Origin: Pseudarthrobacter cellobiosi
GTDB lineage: Bacteria; Actinomycetota; Actinomycetes; Actinomycetales; Micrococcaceae
Reading direction: 5' to 3'
DNA: 64,000 nt
Assembly: GCF_023913755.1 (NCBI RefSeq)
Contig: NZ_JAMXBJ010000045.1
Coordinates: 1-64,000 of the forward strand
Shown: positions 42,724 to 51,550 of the stretch, one piece after another
How positions within the stretch are numbered: the stretch's first letter is position 1
Layout of the letters: each line of letters begins with the position of its first letter
Made by a program: the position numbers and the translations under genes
Notes under the pieces: generated by a model
What the model was told of the DNA's origin: nothing
Database searches by the model: none
Seen by the model: the letters and a program-made list of their open reading frames with translations, nothing else

Positions 42724-42768
42724 TTAGGTATAGGGGTTATTATTCAGCCCACATTTTAGGTATAGGGG
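42724..42768. repeat. Direct repeat TTAGGTATAGGGG x2 upstream of the PKD gene
   Basis: TTAGGTATAGGGG occurs at 42724-42736 and 42756-42768, exactly 32 bp apart (three helical turns). The surrounding 42690-42790 stretch is much AT-richer than its neighbours. It lies about 130 bp before the PKD gene start and reads as a candidate regulator site. The rest of 42433-42896 holds the divergent promoters and no ORF I can support. Confidence 0.55.
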
Positions 42769-42896
42769 ATTTCATTGCGCGGGCTCACTGTTCGGGTCTA
42801 CGCTTGGCCTTTAACTGGGGTTCCACCGCTGTTTCTGTGCCAGTGCGCAAATTGGGACTTCAGATCGACGATATTGAAGTGCCAGGGAGCCCTGCG

Positions 42897-45107
42897 ATGA
42901 ATATCGAGCGTCCCGTCAGGTGGCTGAGTCAAACGCTTGTTACGGCCATGATCGTTGCTGGATCGCTTCTGGCTACATCGCCGGCGGCATCGGCGGACCC
43001 GGCCTACGGCACTCCGAGCCTGAGCTATTCGGGCGTCAGCAATCCGCCGACGTCGGATAAGCCGCAGAGCAAGCTGTGGTGGAACGCTGGCTCGTGGTGG
43101 GCGGACATGTGGAAGACCGGCACCGGCTGGTCCATCTTCCGGCTGGACCGCGGCACAGGGACATGGGTGGACACCGGGGTCCGGAATGACAGCCGCAACA
43201 GCACATTGGCGGACACGCTGTGGGACGGCGAGCATCTTTACATCGCCTCCCACGTTGTCGCCAAAAGTGTGTCGAAGTCCGGCCAACAGGCCAGGCTGTA
43301 CAGGTACAGCTACTCCGCTGGCACGTACACGCTGGACAATGGTTTCCCGACGACCATCAACACCAACAGCAGCGAAACGATGACCATCGATAAGGACACC
43401 ACCGGTGCGATCTGGGCCACCTGGACGCAGGTTGCCGGCAATTCGACCGCCGGGTTCACCAGCACGGTCTATGTCAACAACTCCTTGCCTGGAGGTACCA
43501 ACTGGACCACCCCCTTCGTGCTTCCTGTCGCCAACCCGAATCCGGCACCTGACGATATCTCAGCCGTCGTGGCCTTCGGCCAGAACAAGATCGGGGTGAT
43601 GTGGAGCGACCAACTCACCGAGTCCGTCAATTGGGCAACCCGCACTGACGGAACGGACCCGGCGTCGACCTCCTCGTGGAAGGTTCAGCCGGCAATTCAG
43701 GGCAATAAACAGTCCGATGACCACCTGAACCTCAAAACCCTGCAGGCGGACACCTCGGGCCGGGTCTTCGCAGCAATCAAGACGAGCCTGAACGATACAT
43801 CGTCCGACCCGACACTTCCCGAGCTTCTCCTGCTGGTTTTCAAGCCAGGAACCGGGTCCTTTACCAAGTCCACCATCTCCGTCGGGGGCGACTGTGTGAC
43901 CCGTCCACAGATCGTGCTGGACACGCAGAACAATCTCGTCCGGGCATTCCAGACGGCGCCACCAACATCAGTCAGTGGCTGTGCCTTCTCCGGCGTGGCG
44001 GGCAGCATCTACGAGAAGACTGCGTCCATGGACAATCCCGTGTTCGCTGCCGGCCGCGGGACACCCGTCATCCAGAGTGCATCGTCGTCGAACATGAACG
44101 ACGTGACCAGCTCCAAGCAGAGCGTGAACAACAGCACCGGCATTGTGGTGATGGCCAGCGACAACGTCGCAAAACGCTACTGGTTCTCGGACCGCCCCTT
44201 GGGTCCGGTGACACCGCCCGCACCCGTGGCAGCCTTCACCGCCACCCCCACCACCGGCACAGCACCACTTAACGTCAGCTTCACCGACACCTCCACCGGC
44301 ACCCCAACCTCCTGGGCCTGGACCTTCGGCGACAGCGGCACCTCCACGGTGCAGAACCCCTCACACACCTACACAACCGCCGGCACCTACACCGCGGAAC
44401 TCACCGCCACCAACAGCACCGGCTCCACCTCAGCGACCACAACCATCACCGTCAACCCCGTACCACCGGCTGGCGTGACGGTGGTCAACTCCAGCAGCGC
44501 TTCCGCCTCAACAGCATCGGCCAACGTGACCATCGCAGCACCGGCCGGCACCGCAGCCGGCGATGTGCTGATCGCCGCGATCACCGCGGACTTCAGCCCG
44601 ACGATGTCCTCAGTTCCAACCGGCTGGACGCCGATTGTCAACGGTCTGGGCATTAATAGCTCCTCGAACTCGGGCTCCCGGGCGTTCGTTTATTACCACG
44701 TGGTGGGAACCTCGGATCCGGCAAGTTACACCTGGACGCTGAGCACTGCCGTGAAATGGGGCGGCGGCATCACCGCCTACCGCGGCGTCAACAACACAAC
44801 TCCGCTGGACAGCCCGGTGGTCACTGCCCTCGACACAACCTACTCGGCAACGAGCATCACCGCCCCGAGCGTCACCACGGCCACCGCCGGCGCCATGCTG
44901 ATCGGCGGCGGCGCGTGCGATTGCTCAGCACCCGTGTTCAGCCCGCCCTCCGGCTGGACCGAACGCTGGGAGGCCCCTGCGGGCCAGATAGCCGAATTGG
45001 CCGACCGCTTCCAGGCCACAGCGGGAGCCAGCGGCACGGCCACGTGGACCATGAGTGCAGCGCGGGCCGTGGCCGTCTGGCGGACAGCGCTGAAGCCCGC
45101 CGCCTGA
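42897..45107 (+). CDS. Secreted PKD-domain protein with N-terminal propeller-like region
   Basis: The 736-residue product has a signal peptide (LVTAMIVAGSLLATSPAASA). A Trp-rich propeller-like region about residues 35-420 follows (SKLWWNAGSWWADMW, TLWDGEHLYIASH), then a PKD domain (AAFTATPTTGTAPLNVSFTD, SWAWTFGDSG) and a C-terminal beta-sandwich. No anchor motif or catalytic site is clear. I chose ATG 42897 with AGGGAG upstream; ATG 42804 would add 31 residues before the signal. It adjoins the polysaccharide operon and may bind the extracellular matrix. Confidence 0.8.
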   Translation: MNIERPVRWLSQTLVTAMIVAGSLLATSPAASADPAYGTPSLSYSGVSNPPTSDKPQSKLWWNAGSWWADMWKTGTGWSIFRLDRGTGTWVDTGVRNDSRNSTLADTLWDGEHLYIASHVVAKSVSKSGQQARLYRYSYSAGTYTLDNGFPTTINTNSSETMTIDKDTTGAIWATWTQVAGNSTAGFTSTVYVNNSLPGGTNWTTPFVLPVANPNPAPDDISAVVAFGQNKIGVMWSDQLTESVNWATRTDGTDPASTSSWKVQPAIQGNKQSDDHLNLKTLQADTSGRVFAAIKTSLNDTSSDPTLPELLLLVFKPGTGSFTKSTISVGGDCVTRPQIVLDTQNNLVRAFQTAPPTSVSGCAFSGVAGSIYEKTASMDNPVFAAGRGTPVIQSASSSNMNDVTSSKQSVNNSTGIVVMASDNVAKRYWFSDRPLGPVTPPAPVAAFTATPTTGTAPLNVSFTDTSTGTPTSWAWTFGDSGTSTVQNPSHTYTTAGTYTAELTATNSTGSTSATTTITVNPVPPAGVTVVNSSSASASTASANVTIAAPAGTAAGDVLIAAITADFSPTMSSVPTGWTPIVNGLGINSSSNSGSRAFVYYHVVGTSDPASYTWTLSTAVKWGGGITAYRGVNNTTPLDSPVVTALDTTYSATSITAPSVTTATAGAMLIGGGACDCSAPVFSPPSGWTERWEAPAGQIAELADRFQATAGASGTATWTMSAARAVAVWRTALKPAA

Positions 45108-45130
45108 CGGCAGCGCCTGAAACCGGCCGC

Positions 45131-46459
45131 CTAAACCGCAGTCCGGAAAAACAGCTCCGTGACAGCAGCCAGCCTGTGCGGGTCCGCCACGCCGCAGAGC
45201 TCGCGGGCGGAGTGCATCGAGAGCAGGGGCACGCCGACGTCGACAGTCCGGATCCCCAGGCGCGTGGCGGTCAGGGGGCCAATGGTGGAGCCGCAGGGCA
45301 TCACGTTGTTGGACACAAATTCCTGGTACGGCACCTTCGCCTCCCCGCACAGCCTGGCCCAGAATGCCGCGCCCGGCGCGTCGGTCGCGTACCGCTGGTT
45401 GGCGTTGATCTTCAGCAGCGGGCCGCCGTTCAGGACCGGATGGTTGGCCGGATCGTGCCGCTCCGGGTAGTTGGGGTGGACGGCGTGGCCGGCGTCCGCG
45501 GAAACGCAGAACGACGCCGCCAGCGCCTGCCGCCGTTGGCTCACCGTTGCGCCGAGTCCGTCGGAGATCCGCACGAGGACGTCTTCGAGGACGGGCCCGC
45601 ACGCGCCGGAACGGGAGTTGGAGCCGATTTCCTCGTGGTCGAACGCCGCGAGGACGGCGATCGGCCCACCGGCCGCGCCGCTAGACACAGCTGAAGAATG
45701 CGCGACCAGCGCCGCCAGCCCGGCGTGCGTAGCCGAAAGGTTGTCCAGGCGCCCGGAGGCGAAGAACTCCCCATTGGCCCCGAAAACCGTAGGCGCCTGC
45801 GTGTCTGCAATAACGACGTCGTACCCTCCGATCCTGGCCGGATCAACGGAAGCGCCGCTGGGCACGTGCGAAGCGAGCACGGCAAGGAGGTCGACGTCGG
45901 CGGGATTGCCCAGGCCCCACACCGGGTGCATGTGCCGCTGCTTGTCCAGCGTGAGGCCGTCGTTCACGGCACGGTCCAGGTGGATGGCCAGCTGCGGGAA
46001 GCGGAGCATCGGCCCCGTTGCAGTCAGGTGTTCGGTGCCATCCAGCATGACCAGCCGGCCCGCCAGCTGAAGTTCGCGGTCCAGCCAAGAGTTGAGCAGC
46101 GGCCCACCGTAGACCTCCACTCCGGCCTGCAGCCAGCCGAAAGCTCCCGTGGTGGGCTTGGGTTTGAGCTTGAAGGACGGGGAGTCCGTGTGCGCGCCCA
46201 GGATGTTGAACCCGGTGGTGGGTCCGGCGCCTTCCGGGACCACCCAGGCGATCAGCGCGCCGTCGCGGACCAGGTAGAACGATCCGGCCCCGCCGGCCCA
46301 GGGCTCACGCTCGTCCAGGCGCGTGAACCCGGCCTCGTCCAGCCGCCGGGCGGCCTCGTGGACGGCGTGGAAGCTCGACGGCGATGCGCTGACGTACGCG
46401 CCAAGGTCCTGGATGTGGTCAACGGCACTGGAGGCGGCGGCACTGGAGCGTGAAGGCAT
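45131..46459 (-). CDS. apeB: M18 family aminopeptidase
   Basis: The 442-residue product has the M18 zinc ligands and motifs: GAHTDSPSFKLKPKP, AAFDHEEIGS (catalytic and metal Glu) and the late His in VLNGGPLLKINANQR. It removes N-terminal residues, preferably acidic or neutral, in the cytoplasm. It converges on the PKD gene: the 3' ends are 23 bp apart and a repeat of GAARCCSGCCGCCTRA spans both ends. Confidence 0.92.
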   Translation of the reverse strand: MPSRSSAAASSAVDHIQDLGAYVSASPSSFHAVHEAARRLDEAGFTRLDEREPWAGGAGSFYLVRDGALIAWVVPEGAGPTTGFNILGAHTDSPSFKLKPKPTTGAFGWLQAGVEVYGGPLLNSWLDRELQLAGRLVMLDGTEHLTATGPMLRFPQLAIHLDRAVNDGLTLDKQRHMHPVWGLGNPADVDLLAVLASHVPSGASVDPARIGGYDVVIADTQAPTVFGANGEFFASGRLDNLSATHAGLAALVAHSSAVSSGAAGGPIAVLAAFDHEEIGSNSRSGACGPVLEDVLVRISDGLGATVSQRRQALAASFCVSADAGHAVHPNYPERHDPANHPVLNGGPLLKINANQRYATDAPGAAFWARLCGEAKVPYQEFVSNNVMPCGSTIGPLTATRLGIRTVDVGVPLLSMHSARELCGVADPHRLAAVTELFFRTAV

Positions 46460-46469
46460 GGTTCCGAGT

Positions 46470-47363
46470 CTAGATGGTCACATTGAGCCCGGCGGTGTAG
46501 CCGGCCGAAGCCGATCCGGTCATGATGGCCAGCTGGTAGATGCCGCCGTCATCCCTGAAGACGTTGTCCGACTGCAGCGTGGTCCGTTTCATGTTCGCGA
46601 CGCTGGCCTCGTAGCCGGGAGTGGCGTAGACGTCGTCGCAGGCGGCCTTGGTCAGGGCGATCTGCGATACCGCCAGCACCTGTCCGGCGGCGGTGGCGTT
46701 GCCCATGGACTCGAACACCTCGAAGTGGATGTGCGGCCAGCGCCCGGAATAGGCGCCGGGGAAGATGGAGGTGAAGGTGACCTGACCGTTGGCGTCCGCC
46801 TCATGGACGCCGCGGAGGTAGTTTTCGTTTGCCAGGCCGTAATCGTAGAGGGAATACCTCCCGTCCCGGTCGCAGTGCCAGGCGTAGACGGCCGCGCCGG
46901 CTAGGGGCACGCAGCCGTTGGCGTTGTCCAGCAGGGTCAGGGTGAACGTCAGCGGCACACCCTCGGCCGTGGCTCTGCCGGTTCCGAAGCTTGAGGTGAT
47001 GTCCTGCCGCACCACCCCGGAGGCTGCCAGGACGTTGGGGCCGTTGGAGCCGTCACCGGGGTAAGGACCTGCTGTTTCCTGCGGGATCTCCATGCCGCAC
47101 TCCGCGATCGCCCGGGTGAGCGTGGGGCTGGCGGTGGGAGTCTCCGTCGTGGTGGCGGCACCTGCGGTGGCTGAGGCACTCTCGGTGGCGGCCGACGTCG
47201 ACGTGCTGGCTGTGGTGCCTGACCCGCCGGGGGTGCAGGCTGCCAGCGCCGCTGCCGCACCGCCGGCGCCGAAGAACATTCCGAGTGAACGGCGGCTGAT
47301 CATGGTGGACAGGTCAAACTCAAGGCCGCGGTCGTGGTTGGGGTGGGGAAGGTGGTTGCTCAT
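46470..47363 (-). CDS. Tat-exported lipoprotein with intradiol dioxygenase fold
   Basis: The 297-residue product has a twin-Arg signal (ISRRSLGMFFGAGG) ending in a lipobox LAAC, a Thr/Ser-rich linker and a catechol dioxygenase beta-fold. Iron ligands of the family are present: Tyr in GRYSLYDY and AYSGRWPHIHFEVF (Tyr plus His-x-His). Exported members of this family are common in Actinobacteria and their substrate is not settled. The folded, iron-loaded protein would need Tat, consistent with the signal. The start at 47363 leaves a short N-region before the RR. Confidence 0.88.
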   Translation of the reverse strand: MSNHLPHPNHDRGLEFDLSTMISRRSLGMFFGAGGAAAALAACTPGGSGTTASTSTSAATESASATAGAATTTETPTASPTLTRAIAECGMEIPQETAGPYPGDGSNGPNVLAASGVVRQDITSSFGTGRATAEGVPLTFTLTLLDNANGCVPLAGAAVYAWHCDRDGRYSLYDYGLANENYLRGVHEADANGQVTFTSIFPGAYSGRWPHIHFEVFESMGNATAAGQVLAVSQIALTKAACDDVYATPGYEASVANMKRTTLQSDNVFRDDGGIYQLAIMTGSASAGYTAGLNVTI

Positions 47364-47443
47364 GGCTCCATCCAACGCGGCCGGCCTATCCCCTGCATAG
47401 GCCCTTCCTGTGCGGACCCTGTGCAACAGTCGGCGCGCCAGCG

Positions 47444-48136
47444 TCAGTAATCGGGATTGCTCGGGACCACCAGGCCGGTCTCGTAGGCGTACACCACTGC
47501 CTGGACCCGGTCGCGCAGGTGGAGCTTGGTGAGGATCCGGCGGACGTGGGTCTTCACCGTTGCTTCGGAGAGGAAATACCGGTGCGCGATCTCGGCATTG
47601 GAGAGGCCCTCCGCCATGGCTTCGAGCATTTCTGTTTCGCGCGGCGTGAGGTCTTCGAGCAGCGAATCCCGCGGCGCGGCGGAGGGGGCCGGCACGGCCG
47701 CACCCCGGACATAGGTCTCAAGCAGCCGCTGCGTGACCCTCGGTGCCACTACGGCATCCCCGCTGGCCACTACCCGGACGGCGCTGACCAGCTCCGACGG
47801 CGCCACGTCCTTGAGGAGGAACGCGGACGCGCCTGCCTGGAGCCCGGCGAAGGCGTATTCGTCCACATCGAAGGTGGTGAGGATGATGATCCGGGCGCAG
47901 GATCCGGAGGCGGTGATGGCGCGGGTGGCCTCGATACCGTCCAGCACGGGCATCCGGACGTCCATCAGCACCACGTCGGGTTTGAGGTCCCGGACCAGCC
48001 GGACCGCCTCGGCACCGTCGGAGGCCTCGCCCACAATATGCAGGTCTTCCTCGCCCTCGAGGATGAGGCGGAATCCCATCCTCAGCAGCGGCTGGTCATC
48101 AACCAGCAGGACGGTTATGGGTTGGGTTTCAGTCAC
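47444..48136 (-). CDS. NarL/LuxR-family response regulator
   Basis: The 230-residue product has a receiver domain with the phosphoacceptor Asp in PDVVLMDVRMPVLDG, DD near the start (LLVDDQPL) and a conserved Lys (FLLKDVAPSE). A LuxR helix-turn-helix follows (LTPRETEMLEAMAEGLSNAE, ATVKTHVRRILTKL). The GTG start overlaps the kinase stop (GTGA), so the pair is coupled. It likely controls the adjacent ABC transporter genes. Confidence 0.93.
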   Translation of the reverse strand: MTETQPITVLLVDDQPLLRMGFRLILEGEEDLHIVGEASDGAEAVRLVRDLKPDVVLMDVRMPVLDGIEATRAITASGSCARIIILTTFDVDEYAFAGLQAGASAFLLKDVAPSELVSAVRVVASGDAVVAPRVTQRLLETYVRGAAVPAPSAAPRDSLLEDLTPRETEMLEAMAEGLSNAEIAHRYFLSEATVKTHVRRILTKLHLRDRVQAVVYAYETGLVVPSNPDY

Positions 48137-49497
48137 GTGTGCCTTGCAGTTGGGATGGACGGTTGTGGGGTTTCCGCTGGTTCGTCGGCCGGCCAGTTCA
48201 GGACGGCACACACGCGCCAGCCGCGGCCGCGCCGCCCGGCCACCACGGCGCCTGCGTAGATGCGCGCCCGTTCGGCCATGCCTGCCAGCCCCTGGCCGGA
48301 ACCGGGCCCGACGCCGGAGCCTGGGAGTCCTGAACCTGGCCCGCCGCCGTCGGAGGTGCCCGGGCCCGGGACTCCCGCGCCGTCGTCGAGCACTTCAATG
48401 GTGACCGTGGAGCCGGTCCGGACGATGCCCACGTCCACGCGTCCCAGCGACCGGCCGTAGCGGAGCACATTGGTCAGTGACTCCTGAACTATCCGGTAAA
48501 CCGTCAGCTGGAAGGCCGCGTCGTCGGGCAGCGCGGGGCCGGTGTGCGAGTAGTGCAGGGGCAGGCCCGCGGTCCGGAAGCCTTCCAGGAGCTTGGCCAG
48601 GCTGTCGCCGGAAGCGAGCGGCTGCCGTGGCGCGGTCCCGCCGGCGTCGTCCCGGAGTACGCCCAGGACTCGCCGCATGTCCGCCAGCGCGGTCCGGCCG
48701 GTCCGCGACAGTTCGCCAAGCACTTCGCCGGCGCGGTCGGGGCTTTTCCGGACCACGACGGCGGCGCCATCGGAGAGGCTGACCATCACCGTCAGTGAGT
48801 GGGCCACGACGTCGTGCATTTCGCGGGCGATCCGGTTGCGTTCGTTGACGGACGCCAGGCTGGCCGTCCGCGCCGCCCAGGCGGCGATCTCCTGCTCATG
48901 TTCCCGCCGCTGCCGCACCGAGATTCCGATCCCGGTGGCGATGACGTTGGACAGGGCGATGGTGGCGCCGGTGGCGATGCTGGTCAGGAGGTGGAAGTCG
49001 CCGGGATTGCCGCCGGCATCATGGACGAAGGAATTCTCGATGGGACCAACGGCGGCCAGCAGGTACAGCAGGGCCAGCGGCGCCGTGGCGGCGGCCATGG
49101 CCACCAGCGCGAACCGGCGCGTGTGCACCACGGCCACGGCATACAGCGAGATCCACAGGCCCGCCGAAACATTGGAGCCCCACGGGTGAAGCAGCGTGAC
49201 CGCCACTTCCATCACCGCGACGAAGGCAGCCAACGCCACGGGGTGGGAGCGCCGGAAGAATAGGGCCCCGGCGACCACGAAGAGGAGCGCCGCCGCCAGC
49301 CAGGCGCCGGACATGATCGCGTCCACCACGGTCGGCGCCACCAGAAGCGCGTAGCTGAACACCACCACACCGTCCATCACCCGGGGATGCTGGTAAAGGT
49401 AGCGCCGGAGCAGGCCGCGGCGCTTGGCCGTGATCTCGGCAAGGGACGCGTCGGCCTGTCCGGCCGGCGCGTCCCTCACGAGTCCCGCTTCATTCAT
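48133..49497 (-). CDS. NarL-type sensor histidine kinase
   Basis: The 454-residue product has about six membrane helices, then a HisKA_3 dimerisation domain with the His in ARTASLASVNERNRIAREMH (motif REMHDVVAHS), and an HATPase_c domain (VQESLTNVLRYG, DDGAGVP, QGLAGMAERA). A Gly/Pro/Ser-rich insert (GTSDGGGPGSGLPGSG) is between the ATP-site boxes. It phosphorylates the coupled regulator. The ABC transporter genes lie just upstream on the same strand. Confidence 0.92.
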   Translation of the reverse strand: MNEAGLVRDAPAGQADASLAEITAKRRGLLRRYLYQHPRVMDGVVVFSYALLVAPTVVDAIMSGAWLAAALLFVVAGALFFRRSHPVALAAFVAVMEVAVTLLHPWGSNVSAGLWISLYAVAVVHTRRFALVAMAAATAPLALLYLLAAVGPIENSFVHDAGGNPGDFHLLTSIATGATIALSNVIATGIGISVRQRREHEQEIAAWAARTASLASVNERNRIAREMHDVVAHSLTVMVSLSDGAAVVVRKSPDRAGEVLGELSRTGRTALADMRRVLGVLRDDAGGTAPRQPLASGDSLAKLLEGFRTAGLPLHYSHTGPALPDDAAFQLTVYRIVQESLTNVLRYGRSLGRVDVGIVRTGSTVTIEVLDDGAGVPGPGTSDGGGPGSGLPGSGVGPGSGQGLAGMAERARIYAGAVVAGRRGRGWRVCAVLNWPADEPAETPQPSIPTARHT

Positions 49498-49517
49498 GCT
49501 CTGAGCCTAGTGTCCGC

Positions 49518-50414
49518 CTAGACGTCGCGTTTCTTGAGCACGATCATGGCTGGTACCAGGAACAGCAGAACGTAGCCCAGGAATATCAGGCCGCCCTGCC
49601 AGGGATCGATGACCCCGTCGGTGTGGCCAATGGACAGGAACCGTCCGCCGGCGTCGCTGGGGAGGTACTGGGGCACGTACTTCCAGAAGTCACCGGGGAT
49701 GAAGGTCATAAAGCTCGCCGCAATGGACAGGACGAAGAACAGGCCCACCAGCACGGTGATTCCGCCCGCGGAGTTGCGCAAGAGTGCGCCGAGCGACAGG
49801 CCGATCAGGGCCACCCCGGCAACGTAGAGGCCGCCCGTGAAGACGCTGTACAGCACGCCCTCCGTGGACCAGTCCAGGTCCAAGCCCAGTCCCTGGAAGA
49901 CCGGCATGGCGATCAGGAACGTGGCCACGGCGGCGATGGTGGTGATGACGTAGGAGATCACGGCGAGCAGGATCGCCTTGGCCACGAAAGCCGGTGTGCG
50001 GCGCGGGACGGCGTTCATGGTGGAACGGATCATTCCCGTGGCGTACTCGGAGGAGATGAACAGGACAGCCAGCGAGCCCAGCACCAGGATGCCGATCTGC
50101 AGGCCTGCATTAGGCAGGTTGTACAGATCAAAGCCTGATCCTGGCGGGAATGTCTGCGACATCATTTCCGGCGTCATGGTCTGGCCCTGGTCCCTGGCCT
50201 GCCGGGCCATTTCGTCCAGGAAGGAGAACCGGATCAGGACGGCAAGGGCCCCGACGCCGATAATCGCCACAAGGGTCAGGAGCAGCAGGATGCGGGTGGA
50301 CATCAGGGAGAACAGCTTGATCCATTCGGACCGCAGCACACCGGCGAAGGTCACCCCCTTGGTACCAGCGGTGGAACGGACCCGGGAAGTCTGGGTATCA
50401 GTCATGGTGGTCAT
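49518..50414 (-). CDS. ABC-2 type transporter permease
   Basis: The 298-residue product has six membrane helices of the ABC-2 (NatB/BcrB-like) type with a large loop after the first (residues about 55-100). It follows the ATPase gene by 5 bp. Together they form an exporter of unknown substrate, likely an antimicrobial or lipid given the linked two-component system. The ATG has AAGGACG upstream. Confidence 0.88.
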   Translation of the reverse strand: MTTMTDTQTSRVRSTAGTKGVTFAGVLRSEWIKLFSLMSTRILLLLTLVAIIGVGALAVLIRFSFLDEMARQARDQGQTMTPEMMSQTFPPGSGFDLYNLPNAGLQIGILVLGSLAVLFISSEYATGMIRSTMNAVPRRTPAFVAKAILLAVISYVITTIAAVATFLIAMPVFQGLGLDLDWSTEGVLYSVFTGGLYVAGVALIGLSLGALLRNSAGGITVLVGLFFVLSIAASFMTFIPGDFWKYVPQYLPSDAGGRFLSIGHTDGVIDPWQGGLIFLGYVLLFLVPAMIVLKKRDV

Positions 50415-50419
50415 CGTCC

Positions 50420-51382
50420 TTACTTTCCTGCCGTTGCCGGGGCGGGTTCCGGGGCGAACTCGCCGGCTGGTCCACCGGTCAGGTGTGAGTGGTATTCCAC
50501 TTCGTCCTTGGTGAGATCGAAGTAGGCGTCTTCCAGAGACGATTGCTGCGGGGTGAGTTCGTAGACAAGCACCCGGTTGTCCAGCGCCACCTGGGCGATC
50601 TGGCGCGCGTCCAGGCCCGTCACTTCCAGGGTTTCGGGCTGGCCCTGGTCCACAGTTACGCCATCGCCGGACAGCAGGGCTGTCAGGTGGGTGGCTGCGG
50701 ACGTACGGACCAGGGTCTTGACCTGACGGGTCCCCGCAATGATGTCCTGCACGGGGGCGTCGGCAATGATCTTGCCGCGGCCAATCACAATCAGGTGGTC
50801 TGCGGTCTGGGCCATCTCACTCATCAGGTGCGAGGACAGGAACACTGTCTTACCCTGCCCGGCGAGGTAGCGGACCAGGTTGCGGACCCACAACACACCT
50901 TCCGGATCGAGGCCGTTGACCGGCTCGTCCAGGATCAGGGTCTGCGGGTCGCCAAGGAGCGCGTTGGCAATGCCCAGGCGCTGGCCCATGCCCAGCGAGA
51001 AGCCGCCTGCCTTTTTCCGGGCCACTGCCTCCAGGCCGGTCATTTCGATGACTTCATGTACCCGGGACGTGGGAATGTTGTGCGTCGCCGCCATGGCCCG
51101 CAGGTGGTTGTAGGCGCTGCGGCTGGTGTGGACGGCTTTGGCGTCCAGCAGCGCACCCACCTGGTGCAGGGGGGCCTTGTGATCGGCGTAATGCAGGCCG
51201 TTGACGGTGACCGTGCCCGACGTCGGCCGGTCCAGTCCCATGATCATGCGCATGGTGGTGGATTTGCCGGCACCGTTCGGGCCCAGGAAGCCCGTTACCT
51301 GCCCTGCTTTCACGGTGAAACTGACGCCGTCAACCGCCGTTTTGCTGCCGTAGACCTTGGTCAGGCCTGTTGCCTCAATCAT
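50420..51382 (-). CDS. ABC transporter ATP-binding protein
   Basis: The 320-residue product has Walker A (GPNGAGKST), the signature FSLGMGQRLGIA and Walker B (TLILDEPVNGLDPEG), with a C-terminal domain of about 90 residues typical of DrrA/BcrA-type ATPases. It pairs with the permease 5 bp downstream. The ATG at 51382 has AAGGAA 7 nt upstream. A four-gene operon with permease, kinase and regulator is likely. Confidence 0.93.
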   Translation of the reverse strand: MIEATGLTKVYGSKTAVDGVSFTVKAGQVTGFLGPNGAGKSTTMRMIMGLDRPTSGTVTVNGLHYADHKAPLHQVGALLDAKAVHTSRSAYNHLRAMAATHNIPTSRVHEVIEMTGLEAVARKKAGGFSLGMGQRLGIANALLGDPQTLILDEPVNGLDPEGVLWVRNLVRYLAGQGKTVFLSSHLMSEMAQTADHLIVIGRGKIIADAPVQDIIAGTRQVKTLVRTSAATHLTALLSGDGVTVDQGQPETLEVTGLDARQIAQVALDNRVLVYELTPQQSSLEDAYFDLTKDEVEYHSHLTGGPAGEFAPEPAPATAGK

Positions 51383-51550
51383 GGAAATGTTCCTTAGAAC
51401 AGCAGCCTGGTGGCTGCGGGATGCGGGGAAGTTTCGTGTACGCTCCACGCTACCGACGGCTCGGCCGGATTTCGCCTGTCTCAGGGATGATTCAGGGTCG
51501 AATCAGGGTAGTCCGCACGGATGATTAGGGGTCCCCACCGGGGCGCAGCC

